From positions 1,934,001-1,998,000 of the forward strand of contig NZ_CP015438.1 of the NCBI RefSeq assembly GCF_001634285.1: a DNA stretch of 64,000 bases, written 5' to 3'. The position numbers were made by a program, and so were the translations under genes. The notes beneath the pieces were generated by a model that was not told the DNA's origin, ran no database searches, and worked only from the letters and a program-made list of their open reading frames with translations. The stretch comes from Anoxybacillus amylolyticus (lineage in GTDB: Bacteria > Bacillota > Bacilli > Bacillales > Anoxybacillaceae). Shown one piece after another: positions 18,101-25,035 of this stretch (position 1 is the stretch's first letter; the number at the start of each line of letters is the position of its first letter).

Positions 18101-19160
18101 CCTCACCTTTGACCGGAATGATATGCCAATTTGGCAAAAGCTGAAGCTTGTGCAACAGTTCCATGAGTATGTATCAACGATTCAAAAGGATATTCTCGCA
18201 AAAATTCAAGAAAAAGTAGAGGAAATGAAAAACGCCAACGAGTATAAAGGTTACTATATACCAATTTCACCGTTTACGTACGTACTTGAATTATATAAAA
18301 ACGAAATTGAAAATGCGATGAACCATGTGAAATCTTCACAACTACGAACAATGGTATCCAATAAAGAAACACTTGCGCATCATTTATCATTAGGGAATTA
18401 TAAAGAAGCGATCGACCGTTTAAACATCATTATTTCGCAAATCGGTCTAAAAAAAGTGGAGCATACAAGGGTGGATTGGAAAGAAAGAAGTGGTATCGTC
18501 GGTCGTTATTACGATTTGAAAGATAAATTTGTGCAAATGGTAGACCTTTTTGTAGAATCGAAACCGAAAGTTGAGAAATGGATTGCTTATTATGAAAATA
18601 GTGATGCCGATGTGAAAAGTGAGATAGGGATTGTTGAGCTTTCCACACTATTTGACAAGTTAACCGTATTTTTAGAATCTGGTTTCGAAGAAGCGGTTGA
18701 CGATATTTGTATCGCAAAGAAAGAAAATGCGATGACACTTATTGATGAAACGGAAAAGTTGTTGCAAGAACGAAAAAACGATATGACGGATTTAATCGCC
18801 CAAGTAACAAAAGTGGAAAATACAACAAAGAAAAAGCGAAATCAATATTTCGATGAGCTATTAATTGATGCGGTGAACCGCTTGTTCCGTCTGCAGCATC
18901 AACCGTTTTATCAAGCAGACTTAAGTGCACCGATTCAAGAAGCAACTTATAAAGAAACAATAGATAAAGTACAGATGGAAATGAAACAATTAGAAGCATA
19001 TGCCCATCAGTTTTTTGCGGACCATGCCAAATTTGTGCAATTTGAGTTTTATAAAGAAGTGGTTGACCGCAAAGGAGAGTTAGACTGGACTAATTACCAA
19101 AAAGAAAAAGAAGAGCTTGAGCAAATCGGATTGATTCGGACAAAAGTGGAGGTTCTCTAA
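15108..19160 (+). CDS. Large P-loop ATPase with long coiled-coil C-terminal half
   Basis: 1350 aa. The N-terminal AAA/STAND-like NTPase has Walker A AKWGIGKS (about residues 50-57) and Walker B MVIVDEVE (about 201-207). The middle has winged-helix-like segments. From about residue 900 onward long charged helices suggest coiled coil. ATG at 15108 has AAAGGGG 7 nt upstream. The build recalls BrxC/PglY-type or condensin-like defence ATPases, but I cannot assign it to either. It is likely the motor or scaffold of the effector complex, together with the two genes before and one after. Confidence 0.75.
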   Translation: MSKSVWLKDGVSTFPVQQPMVGQREFYEAFKEYLQDLKSAPMARVFTLIAKWGIGKSRIAYELVSEALGINKGWTIRDQSGQLQKVRLLKPDFADGILPIYIRYEQMHEDLLYGENWVGYGAYVALAKLAEQQHARTIQGSIVKHIQDHFLPLGFSPAKLAEAIELGQHETDDLLQHLDQLDQLVQNGLAYLKSFGIEHLMVIVDEVESEYELFMDGIQEQSEERKKKLDGDAIKVITSAIKHEDSRTRHPNVSFLLLCSPAIGDQIKALEALARRLDKLEINQNSYADISDYIASLQQSGKLREYPAGLVEAAYTIAAGNFGWLNVIMAHCDQYLEQHPDKETGEILQDLAYSVPRFKESLIDHSQLDYIDTRQVHIPFVKKALLRQLPYSKDSYSSEEQQILLSAKHIEGIPLFKEFVALPLAKNDLGFYLVQNKYKAESDHLFVNETTGESFSLDVLLRSLETFSINAPKGSFIVGKERETFLAQVRMLYPKDEVVEAAELLYTYLEQRMKTEQFETYIGPNFAFLERLNRRYAVKTGIANYLLNEEKDQQLQQHLNELAKQYDKDGEIQRLLLGFARAIEQDYPDVQIIQVKGNKCGLRIKVTNHLYLGVHPKKIVDIIWASKLVSLHDLVDSKLLDSGNHPMIILAPTADAETEIDDIKRKYERLGRCLLFFQVTNLQKKVLEALSVEREMMDIRKSAHQLAQPFRAKIRAITDEITRIARTWFEWVDKTGYVLRPIVFTKSEEDYLPVLAEGYAKMIIHDATIAELGAKQGVKFIDSEDFTHFQHALKATKVPAKLDKDGYRGTGLFIQNHENDQYEVQIPSTFASLMSFIGHRRVTYKEIEDAFFFSSVDAIKPPKIVEQWMTFLQALKVVRIDNNAHVENVTSHTLEAKRDKIKQWYEKEYDKLVDEFKETFDQARIELLKRYKRHGDLEKIDEALRNIDLKLLQVHTNNHLAIWKEQLIYLQQFHDECNFIFDEEKWNTLQPNERNFANLTFDRNDMPIWQKLKLVQQFHEYVSTIQKDILAKIQEKVEEMKNANEYKGYYIPISPFTYVLELYKNEIENAMNHVKSSQLRTMVSNKETLAHHLSLGNYKEAIDRLNIIISQIGLKKVEHTRVDWKERSGIVGRYYDLKDKFVQMVDLFVESKPKVEKWIAYYENSDADVKSEIGIVELSTLFDKLTVFLESGFEEAVDDICIAKKENAMTLIDETEKLLQERKNDMTDLIAQVTKVENTTKKKRNQYFDELLIDAVNRLFRLQHQPFYQADLSAPIQEATYKETIDKVQMEMKQLEAYAHQFFADHAKFVQFEFYKEVVDRKGELDWTNYQKEKEELEQIGLIRTKVEVL

Positions 19161-19162
19161 TA

Positions 19163-19972
19163 ATGTCGAGTCTACAAATTTTAAAACCATTTGCAAGACG
19201 GACAGAGTATAAAATGCTGCGTGAATGGTTTGATGTCGAAGAGAAAGATATCGGAGAGTTACGGTCAGGTATTTGTGTTATTCCAGCTATCATTCTTTTA
19301 AAAATGTCAGAAAGCGATCGTTCGCGCCTTATTCAATGGACAAAAGAGTGGGGAAACCAATTAATGGTTTTCCCACCATATCTTAATTTGGATATTTCAT
19401 CATTATTACAACTGAATCACTCGATTTCCATTAAAGAAATGAATGAATGCATGTATGAAGGAGTTCCGGTTCGTGAAGAAATCGTGACTAATTTAACTCC
19501 GAAAATCCAATTACCGACAAAACAAACGGTTGCCGTTGACTTTTATTACGATACAAGTAGCGGATGCATTACGATCACAACATTGCCGCTTCTTGATTAC
19601 CGGCTGCTTGAGCAACGTAAAATATGTCAACGTCTATTTCAATCGTTAATGCATAGCAATGAAAGAGATACAAAAGATGAAATTAGGGAAGAACAACAAA
19701 TAATTTTTAAGCCCGTTCATCAATATTTACTTCTTCTCTCAGCAGCCGACGTCATAGAACGAAAACAGCTCGTTCCATTAATTCAAAAGTTTTTCTATTT
19801 AGAAGTACGCGAAAATGATGTGAAAAGTGCTTTTGCTGAGCTTGAAAATTTACATTATATCCATTCAGACGGAACTATCACTGAGAAAGGGCAACAGTAT
19901 ATTATGGAAAATGGTTATTGGGCATTTGTAAGAGAAATCATAAAGCGGAGGAACGATAATGGAGAATGGTAA
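19163..19972 (+). CDS. Unknown protein of defence cluster (269 aa)
   Basis: Not recognised. 269 aa, starting 2 nt after the large ATPase gene, whose 3' end carries its GGAGG-like site. The last 80 residues look like a winged helix (VENDVKSAFAELENLHYIHSDG-type pattern, split here by notation), so DNA or partner binding is plausible. It overlaps the NurA-like gene by 14 nt. There is no catalytic motif visible. Confidence 0.6.
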   Translation: MSSLQILKPFARRTEYKMLREWFDVEEKDIGELRSGICVIPAIILLKMSESDRSRLIQWTKEWGNQLMVFPPYLNLDISSLLQLNHSISIKEMNECMYEGVPVREEIVTNLTPKIQLPTKQTVAVDFYYDTSSGCITITTLPLLDYRLLEQRKICQRLFQSLMHSNERDTKDEIREEQQIIFKPVHQYLLLLSAADVIERKQLVPLIQKFFYLEVRENDVKSAFAELENLHYIHSDGTITEKGQQYIMENGYWAFVREIIKRRNDNGEW

Positions 19973-21122
19973 AACGAAACGGGATACCGCGATTGCCAAT
20001 AGTTTAGTAGCAAAAATCCAGTTAGGGTTGCCAAGTACAGTTACAAAATTAAGCGCGAAAATGCGTTTTATTGATCATATTGCACCAACCCTTCGCAACA
20101 GCGGTGTCATTCGTCCGATTGAAAAAAAATCGCCACTAACGATTCGGGTATCGGGGATTGCAACAGCAAACAAAACGATATCGGCATTTGGTGGTATTCT
20201 ATACAGCGCTGGTGCCGTTCGTCAAGATTTATACATAGAGGAAGGCTCTGTGTACGAAACATTTCAAGATAGTCTCGTTGACATTGACGAAGCGGATGAT
20301 ATTGATATTAACCATAAATTAAAATTTATTCATATCATGCAAGTTTACGATTTGTTAGAAGAGATGTTGTTAGAAGCCCATAAGCCGGAATTGGTGATTG
20401 TCGACACTCCGTTAATGTTAGAACGGGCTGATGCGCCAATGGATACACATGGCCAATTATATATTGACTATCAAAACTGTGTAGAAAGAATCAAAAATTT
20501 TTGGGAGACATATCAACATTTTATTTTTCCGTTTAATCGAAACGGTATTCGGCTTGTTTCAGTGAGTACGAAACGTTTCGGTTCTATCTTCTACGGTCTC
20601 TTTTCTGAAAATAAAAATAAAGAGATGTATATTGTAGATGAAGTGAGTTTTAACGATATCGAGCAAAACAATGAATCGTTATACAAAATTAAAAAGGTTG
20701 GCGTAAAAAAACTGTTGCACGGTGTTTTAACTCGAAGAACGCGCACGGCTGCCTATCAATACGATTTATTAGTCCAAACCAATCAGTTAGAGCCTAAAGA
20801 AATGAGAAATCTAGGGATTATCAATTTTCATTTCCGGGCAGGGATGCATACACAACCTTTATTAGTAGAGATAATGGGAAACGCTCAAGAATGGGATTCT
20901 CAAAGTTTAGATGAGCTTACATCCTATCTCGTTTCGCTTTATACGCTCGACCAACCAAAGGCACTCCCGTTGCCGCTTTGGTATGCCGAGTACGCGCTAA
21001 AACCAATTCGAAATGGTGCTATTATTCATTATTTTAAAACACAGGCACGCGAAATGATCAAAAAGGAAGAAGTAGAAAATGTTTGGATCGAGGAAGTAGA
21101 CTTTTTCGGGGAGGATGAATAA
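19959..21122 (+). CDS. NurA-like protein, possibly without full active site
   Basis: 387 aa. Order and context suggest the NurA RNase H-like nuclease fold. RVSGIATANKT leads into AFGGILYSAGAV (where NurA has V-D-G-S then GG-LY). VIVDTPLML carries Asp149, VSVSTKRFGS follows, and a C-terminal PLPLWYAEYALKP sits where NurA has its end motif. The first metal-binding Asp of NurA appears replaced (Ser65-Gly66). It overlaps HerA by 1 nt (TAATG). HerA-NurA pairs process DNA ends, so a helicase-nuclease or, if inactive, a structural partner is likely. The fold is called by eye; moderate to low certainty. Confidence 0.5.
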   Translation: MENGKTKRDTAIANSLVAKIQLGLPSTVTKLSAKMRFIDHIAPTLRNSGVIRPIEKKSPLTIRVSGIATANKTISAFGGILYSAGAVRQDLYIEEGSVYETFQDSLVDIDEADDIDINHKLKFIHIMQVYDLLEEMLLEAHKPELVIVDTPLMLERADAPMDTHGQLYIDYQNCVERIKNFWETYQHFIFPFNRNGIRLVSVSTKRFGSIFYGLFSENKNKEMYIVDEVSFNDIEQNNESLYKIKKVGVKKLLHGVLTRRTRTAAYQYDLLVQTNQLEPKEMRNLGIINFHFRAGMHTQPLLVEIMGNAQEWDSQSLDELTSYLVSLYTLDQPKALPLPLWYAEYALKPIRNGAIIHYFKTQAREMIKKEEVENVWIEEVDFFGEDE

Positions 21123-22810
21123 TGAGTCAAGAAAAATATATCGGTAAACTGATTGGGAATACTGGAAACCCGAATGATTTAAAAATGGTGCTTCAAGATA
21201 GCTTTTCCGCACGCCGTGGCGAGTTTGTGAAAATTTTACATCAAGAACGTCCGGATGAACAACCGACATATGTGCTTGGGCGGATTACCTCTATTTCTCG
21301 CAGTAATATTTTATATAACAGCGATCTTGGAGAAGGATTGAATTCGATCGAATTATTACCCGGAACACAAATGACTGGAGAGACATTATTTGCTTCCATT
21401 GATCTTGTCGGTTACAAGGAGCCAGCCACAGGACAAATTCGCATTCCGCGTCGACCGTTAGATCCGGGAAGTAAAGTATATGGTGTTGATTATGAATTTC
21501 TTTCCAAGTTTTATCAATTTGATGAAAATAAAAGCATTGCGATTGGCAACTTAATCGGTTATGAACGTGGGGAAAATATTGTTCCTGTTTACTTGGACGT
21601 CAATAAATTAGTGACAGAACATTTAGCGGTTTTAGCGATGACTGGTTCAGGAAAGTCTTATACGGTCGGTCGTATCATCGAACGACTAGTGGCGCAGATG
21701 AATGGAACCGTTGTTGTATTTGATACGCACGGTGAGTATGGAAAGGCATTTGAAAAAGGGAATATCCATTTCAATACGAACCTTGATCATATTGAAGATG
21801 AAAAAGATCGGGAAAGCATTTTATTTATTCAAGAACGTTTTCGCACTTTACAAGCGGTAGGAGGCGGTATTCATGTATATACGCCGCAAATAGAAGAGTT
21901 TGATTACAAATATGCTGGAAAAAATAAGCACCTCGCCTTGCAATTTGACCGTTTTGAAATGGACGATTTCGAAGAGATTTTGCCTGGCTTAACCGAACCG
22001 CAGCAACGGGTACTCGATGTAGCGATTCGTTATTGGAAATATAAATATCCACATCCGCCTCGCGATATTAAAGATTTACGTGAGTTGCTTTCAGGTGATT
22101 TAGAAGAATTGCGGGGGTGGGATGAAATAACGGAAGCAGAAGCAAGAGCTTTAAGCGGCAGAAGTGCAGCGGTCGCTTCGATGAAGCTGAATCGCGTCAT
22201 AAACGAAGCGCGAAGCTTTTACACAAAAGCGATTGGTGAACCGACGGATATTTATAAATTAATTGGAGAAATGAACGAAAAATATGGTCGATTAATCATT
22301 ATTGATTTGCAAGGATTGTCAGACGATGCAAAGCAAATTGTCACGGCGCTTGTATCTAGTGAAATTATGCGTGCAGCGGCAGATAAACAACGCCCGATTC
22401 GTCCTTGCTTCCTTGTATATGAAGAAGGTCATAACTACGCTCCAGCAGGCACACCAACGATTTCGAAAAAAATTATTAAAAAAATTGCCGCAGAAGGCCG
22501 TAAATTCGGGGTAGGTTTTGCCATCGTTTCACAACGTCCTTCTAAATTGGATGCAGATGTCACATCGCAATGCAACACGATTATTACTATGCGTCTAAAA
22601 AATCCGGATGATCAGCGTTTCATTACGAAAACATCCGATATGTTAACGAAAGCAGACATTGACGAACTTCCATCTTTATCTACAGGGGAAGCATTAATAA
22701 CGGGACGCTCGATTCCAGCTCCACTATTAGTGAAAGTTGGAACAAAAGCGTTGGTTCATGGTGGTCAATCGCCGGAAGTTGTCAAAGAATGGGGCGTATT
22801 CGGTGGATAA
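21122..22810 (+). CDS. herA: HerA-type hexameric DNA-pumping ATPase
   Basis: 562 aa of the HerA/FtsK-like superfamily. It has an N-terminal HAS-barrel-like domain (GEFVKILHQ...YVLGRITSISRSN), Walker A MTGSGKS (about residues 174-180), Walker B LIIIDLQGL (about 391-399), a YEEGHNYAP segment, and an arginine-finger region ISQRPSKLD. These are the classic HerA marks. HerA hexamers translocate duplex DNA and usually work with NurA, which fits the upstream neighbour. It is fused in translation to neighbours on both sides (1-nt and 8-nt overlaps). Confidence 0.88.
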   Translation: MSQEKYIGKLIGNTGNPNDLKMVLQDSFSARRGEFVKILHQERPDEQPTYVLGRITSISRSNILYNSDLGEGLNSIELLPGTQMTGETLFASIDLVGYKEPATGQIRIPRRPLDPGSKVYGVDYEFLSKFYQFDENKSIAIGNLIGYERGENIVPVYLDVNKLVTEHLAVLAMTGSGKSYTVGRIIERLVAQMNGTVVVFDTHGEYGKAFEKGNIHFNTNLDHIEDEKDRESILFIQERFRTLQAVGGGIHVYTPQIEEFDYKYAGKNKHLALQFDRFEMDDFEEILPGLTEPQQRVLDVAIRYWKYKYPHPPRDIKDLRELLSGDLEELRGWDEITEAEARALSGRSAAVASMKLNRVINEARSFYTKAIGEPTDIYKLIGEMNEKYGRLIIIDLQGLSDDAKQIVTALVSSEIMRAAADKQRPIRPCFLVYEEGHNYAPAGTPTISKKIIKKIAAEGRKFGVGFAIVSQRPSKLDADVTSQCNTIITMRLKNPDDQRFITKTSDMLTKADIDELPSLSTGEALITGRSIPAPLLVKVGTKALVHGGQSPEVVKEWGVFGG

Positions 22811-23408
22811 AGAGCAATTAAAGGCAATGATTATTGAAGAGTTTAAGAATGGAAAAATTCGCGATTCACTTTTTCCCATGCTTTCTGTTCATGGGATTCG
22901 TGATTATTCGGAAACCGTTCATTCAGCAGGACTGAATTATATTACGGAAATCGGTAGACATATTCAAGGAGTAACAGCTTTATCTGAATGCCCTGTTTAT
23001 CCAATTAACCAACAATATGGTCATAGCATTACTCGAGAAGTTCGGCCGGATTCTGTATGGTATCGTCAACAAGACGTAAAGCCAATTCTTGTTTCAGAGT
23101 TTGAACGATTTGAAAATTCAAAGGGCAAGCATGATAAACTAAGAGAGAAGATTGAAAATTTGTTATTAGCATATCATCAACTTGGTAGCGATTTACCATT
23201 GATTCTTTTTGTCTACTGGTCTTACAGCGGGGCTATTCCGAAAAATATCGATAAATACATTAGCATTTTTGATGAAGGGTTCACGTTACCGAACGGTCGC
23301 TTTATTCCAGGAATTAATTCGTTCGTTACTGATTATCTCGTTTTTCAAGCTGTGGCCAGCGGAACGAAAGAAAATCTCACCATAAATGAATGGATTCAAG
23401 TGAGGTAA
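22803..23408 (+). CDS. Possible PD-(D/E)xK-type nuclease of defence cluster
   Basis: 201 aa from a GTG that overlaps herA by 8 nt. A later ATG at 22827 is possible but poorly spaced. The core reads RPDSVWY (Asp83), then ILVSEFERF (Glu99, Glu101), followed by a helix rich in Lys and Glu and then LPLILFVYW. The D-x15-E-x-E layout flanked by beta strands is that of a PD-(D/E)xK nuclease with an ExE variant. No family name recognised. If correct, this is a second nuclease in the cluster beside the PIN-like one. Confidence 0.5.
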   Translation: MDKEQLKAMIIEEFKNGKIRDSLFPMLSVHGIRDYSETVHSAGLNYITEIGRHIQGVTALSECPVYPINQQYGHSITREVRPDSVWYRQQDVKPILVSEFERFENSKGKHDKLREKIENLLLAYHQLGSDLPLILFVYWSYSGAIPKNIDKYISIFDEGFTLPNGRFIPGINSFVTDYLVFQAVASGTKENLTINEWIQVR

Positions 23409-23413
23409 CAGTC

Positions 23414-24862
23414 ATGGTTCGTAAGCGTTATTCGATTCAACTAAAAAAGGGTATGAATATCGGAGATAAATATATTTTGCAAGAAATGATAGGCGAAGGG
23501 TCATACGGATATGTATGGAAAGCCCTTCGCTGTAAAGATGAAGAAATTGTAGCGTTAAAAATACCGAAAAGCCAGGAACGTGGTGATGCAGCATTAGTGG
23601 AAGGAGAACGTTTTATTGGCGTTTCCCATGAAAATATTATCAATATTTATTGGATGGGCAGAGTAGACGGTTATTTTGTCATCGAGATGGAACTGTTTGA
23701 CGGAAAGCCTCTCTCACAAGAGTTAAGTGAAGAGGGAATTAACCATCCACGCACATTTCAAAAAATGTTTGATATTTTTGATCAGGTACTAAATGGCGTT
23801 GAATTTATGCACTCTCTACGCATAGCACACGGAGATATTAAACCTGACAATATTTTAATAAATGAAGCTACTGTAAAATTAACAGATTTCGGAACAAGTC
23901 GATTGATTGAAGATATTTTTGTAAAAACAATTGATGGTGCAGGAACATTTGCTTATATCGCTCCTGAAGTTCTCCATTCACAGACGCGATATTTAAATTC
24001 TGACATTTATTCTTTAGGGGTTTTATTATATCAATTGTTAACAGGAAAAACCCCGCATGACACATATTTTAACGTGATTCATAATGTTCCTTTTCCAAAA
24101 CCAAGAGAATTAAACGATAGTATTACACCTTCGATGGAAAAGGTAATCATGAAGGCGTTGGAGAGAAATCCGGAAATACGATATCAGTCGGTTACAGATT
24201 TCCGCGCGGAATTTAAAAAAGCGGTAGACGAACATTTTAAACAGCAGCAAGGTGAAAAATTTATTCCTCGTGCAACATTAGCCAACAAACAAGATCCGTT
24301 AGAATTGGCCATATTGAATTGTAAATTAAAGAAATTTACATTAGCAGAAAAAATTTTAGTTACAGAAATAACAAACGGGAGTACGGTTCCGGAAGTTGTT
24401 TTGCAGCTGGCATATGTATATTATAAAACAGGACGTTTATTCGAATCGTTGCGGAAAATTGAAGAGATTGAAAGAACAACGATTGAAGACACACGCCAAG
24501 AAAGCTTTACAACAGCCGTAAAAAGTTTAAAAGCAAAAATTTTCTTAGCAATGAAGAAATACGAGGAAGCGCTGCATTTATATGAAGAATTGCATCAAAA
24601 AGAACCAAAAAATTTAGATTATCGTTATAAATTGGCAGTGTGTTATGGAGTGTGTGGACAAGGAGAGAAAACGATTCAACTTCTAGAGCAACTCAATCAA
24701 GAGACACCAGGGATTTGGGTGGTTGTCAAAAAACTCGGTCAGGCATACGAACAAAAAAAGGACTACGAGCGGGCAAGAGCTTATTTCAAATATGCTTTAA
24801 AACTTCGGCCTGATGACGAGTATGTAAAGCAGAGGTTAACAGCTTATGATTATTATTTGTAA
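23414..24862 (+). CDS. Ser/Thr protein kinase with C-terminal TPR-like repeats
   Basis: 482 aa. The Hanks-type kinase domain spans about 16-270. It has the glycine loop IGEGSYGYV (26-34), Lys49 in VALKI, catalytic HGDIKPDN (139-146; Gly replaces the usual Arg), DFG (158-160) and APE (183-185). It should be active, with an activation loop not requiring the RD Arg. The C-terminal 200 residues form TPR-like helical pairs (EEALHLYEELHQKEPKNLDY; DYERARAYFKYALKLRPDD). No membrane segment, unlike PrkC/PknB, so it is cytosolic. ATG at 23414 has GAGGT upstream. Kinases of this kind act as phage-sensing or abortive effectors in some systems. Confidence 0.9.
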   Translation: MVRKRYSIQLKKGMNIGDKYILQEMIGEGSYGYVWKALRCKDEEIVALKIPKSQERGDAALVEGERFIGVSHENIINIYWMGRVDGYFVIEMELFDGKPLSQELSEEGINHPRTFQKMFDIFDQVLNGVEFMHSLRIAHGDIKPDNILINEATVKLTDFGTSRLIEDIFVKTIDGAGTFAYIAPEVLHSQTRYLNSDIYSLGVLLYQLLTGKTPHDTYFNVIHNVPFPKPRELNDSITPSMEKVIMKALERNPEIRYQSVTDFRAEFKKAVDEHFKQQQGEKFIPRATLANKQDPLELAILNCKLKKFTLAEKILVTEITNGSTVPEVVLQLAYVYYKTGRLFESLRKIEEIERTTIEDTRQESFTTAVKSLKAKIFLAMKKYEEALHLYEELHQKEPKNLDYRYKLAVCYGVCGQGEKTIQLLEQLNQETPGIWVVVKKLGQAYEQKKDYERARAYFKYALKLRPDDEYVKQRLTAYDYYL

Positions 24863-25035
24863 TCTCATGGAGCTTGTCCACTAATAAAGAGTTAGCAACA
24901 CAATAAGCCTATATATGTTGAAGTAGGGGGGACAAGTTTTTTGTTGTCCCCCGAACAATAACACTGTCAGGTAATGCTATTCGGCTTCATAAGTTAGTCT
25001 AGCCGAATTTGGTAAGAAAGTTGTTCTAATAGGAG
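24863..25035. terminator. Intergenic gap with two hairpins between convergent genes
   Basis: GGGGGACAA (24927-24935) pairs with TTGTCCCCC (24944-24952) around GTTTTTTG. TTCGGCT (24980-24986) pairs with AGCCGAA (25001-25007). Neither has a classic T tail, but they lie between the convergent kinase and helicase genes and probably end transcription there. Nothing else seen. Confidence 0.5.

Noticed and set aside
5422-24862. Reading the cluster as BREX or as a complete type I restriction-modification system
   Set aside because: No PglZ, BrxL or Lon-like gene and no HsdR; the S and M genes are embedded with HerA, kinase and nuclease genes instead.
24927-24952. Insertion-sequence end at the GGGGGACAA/TTGTCCCCC hairpin
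   Set aside because: No target duplication, partner end or transposase trace; a simple intergenic hairpin is enough.
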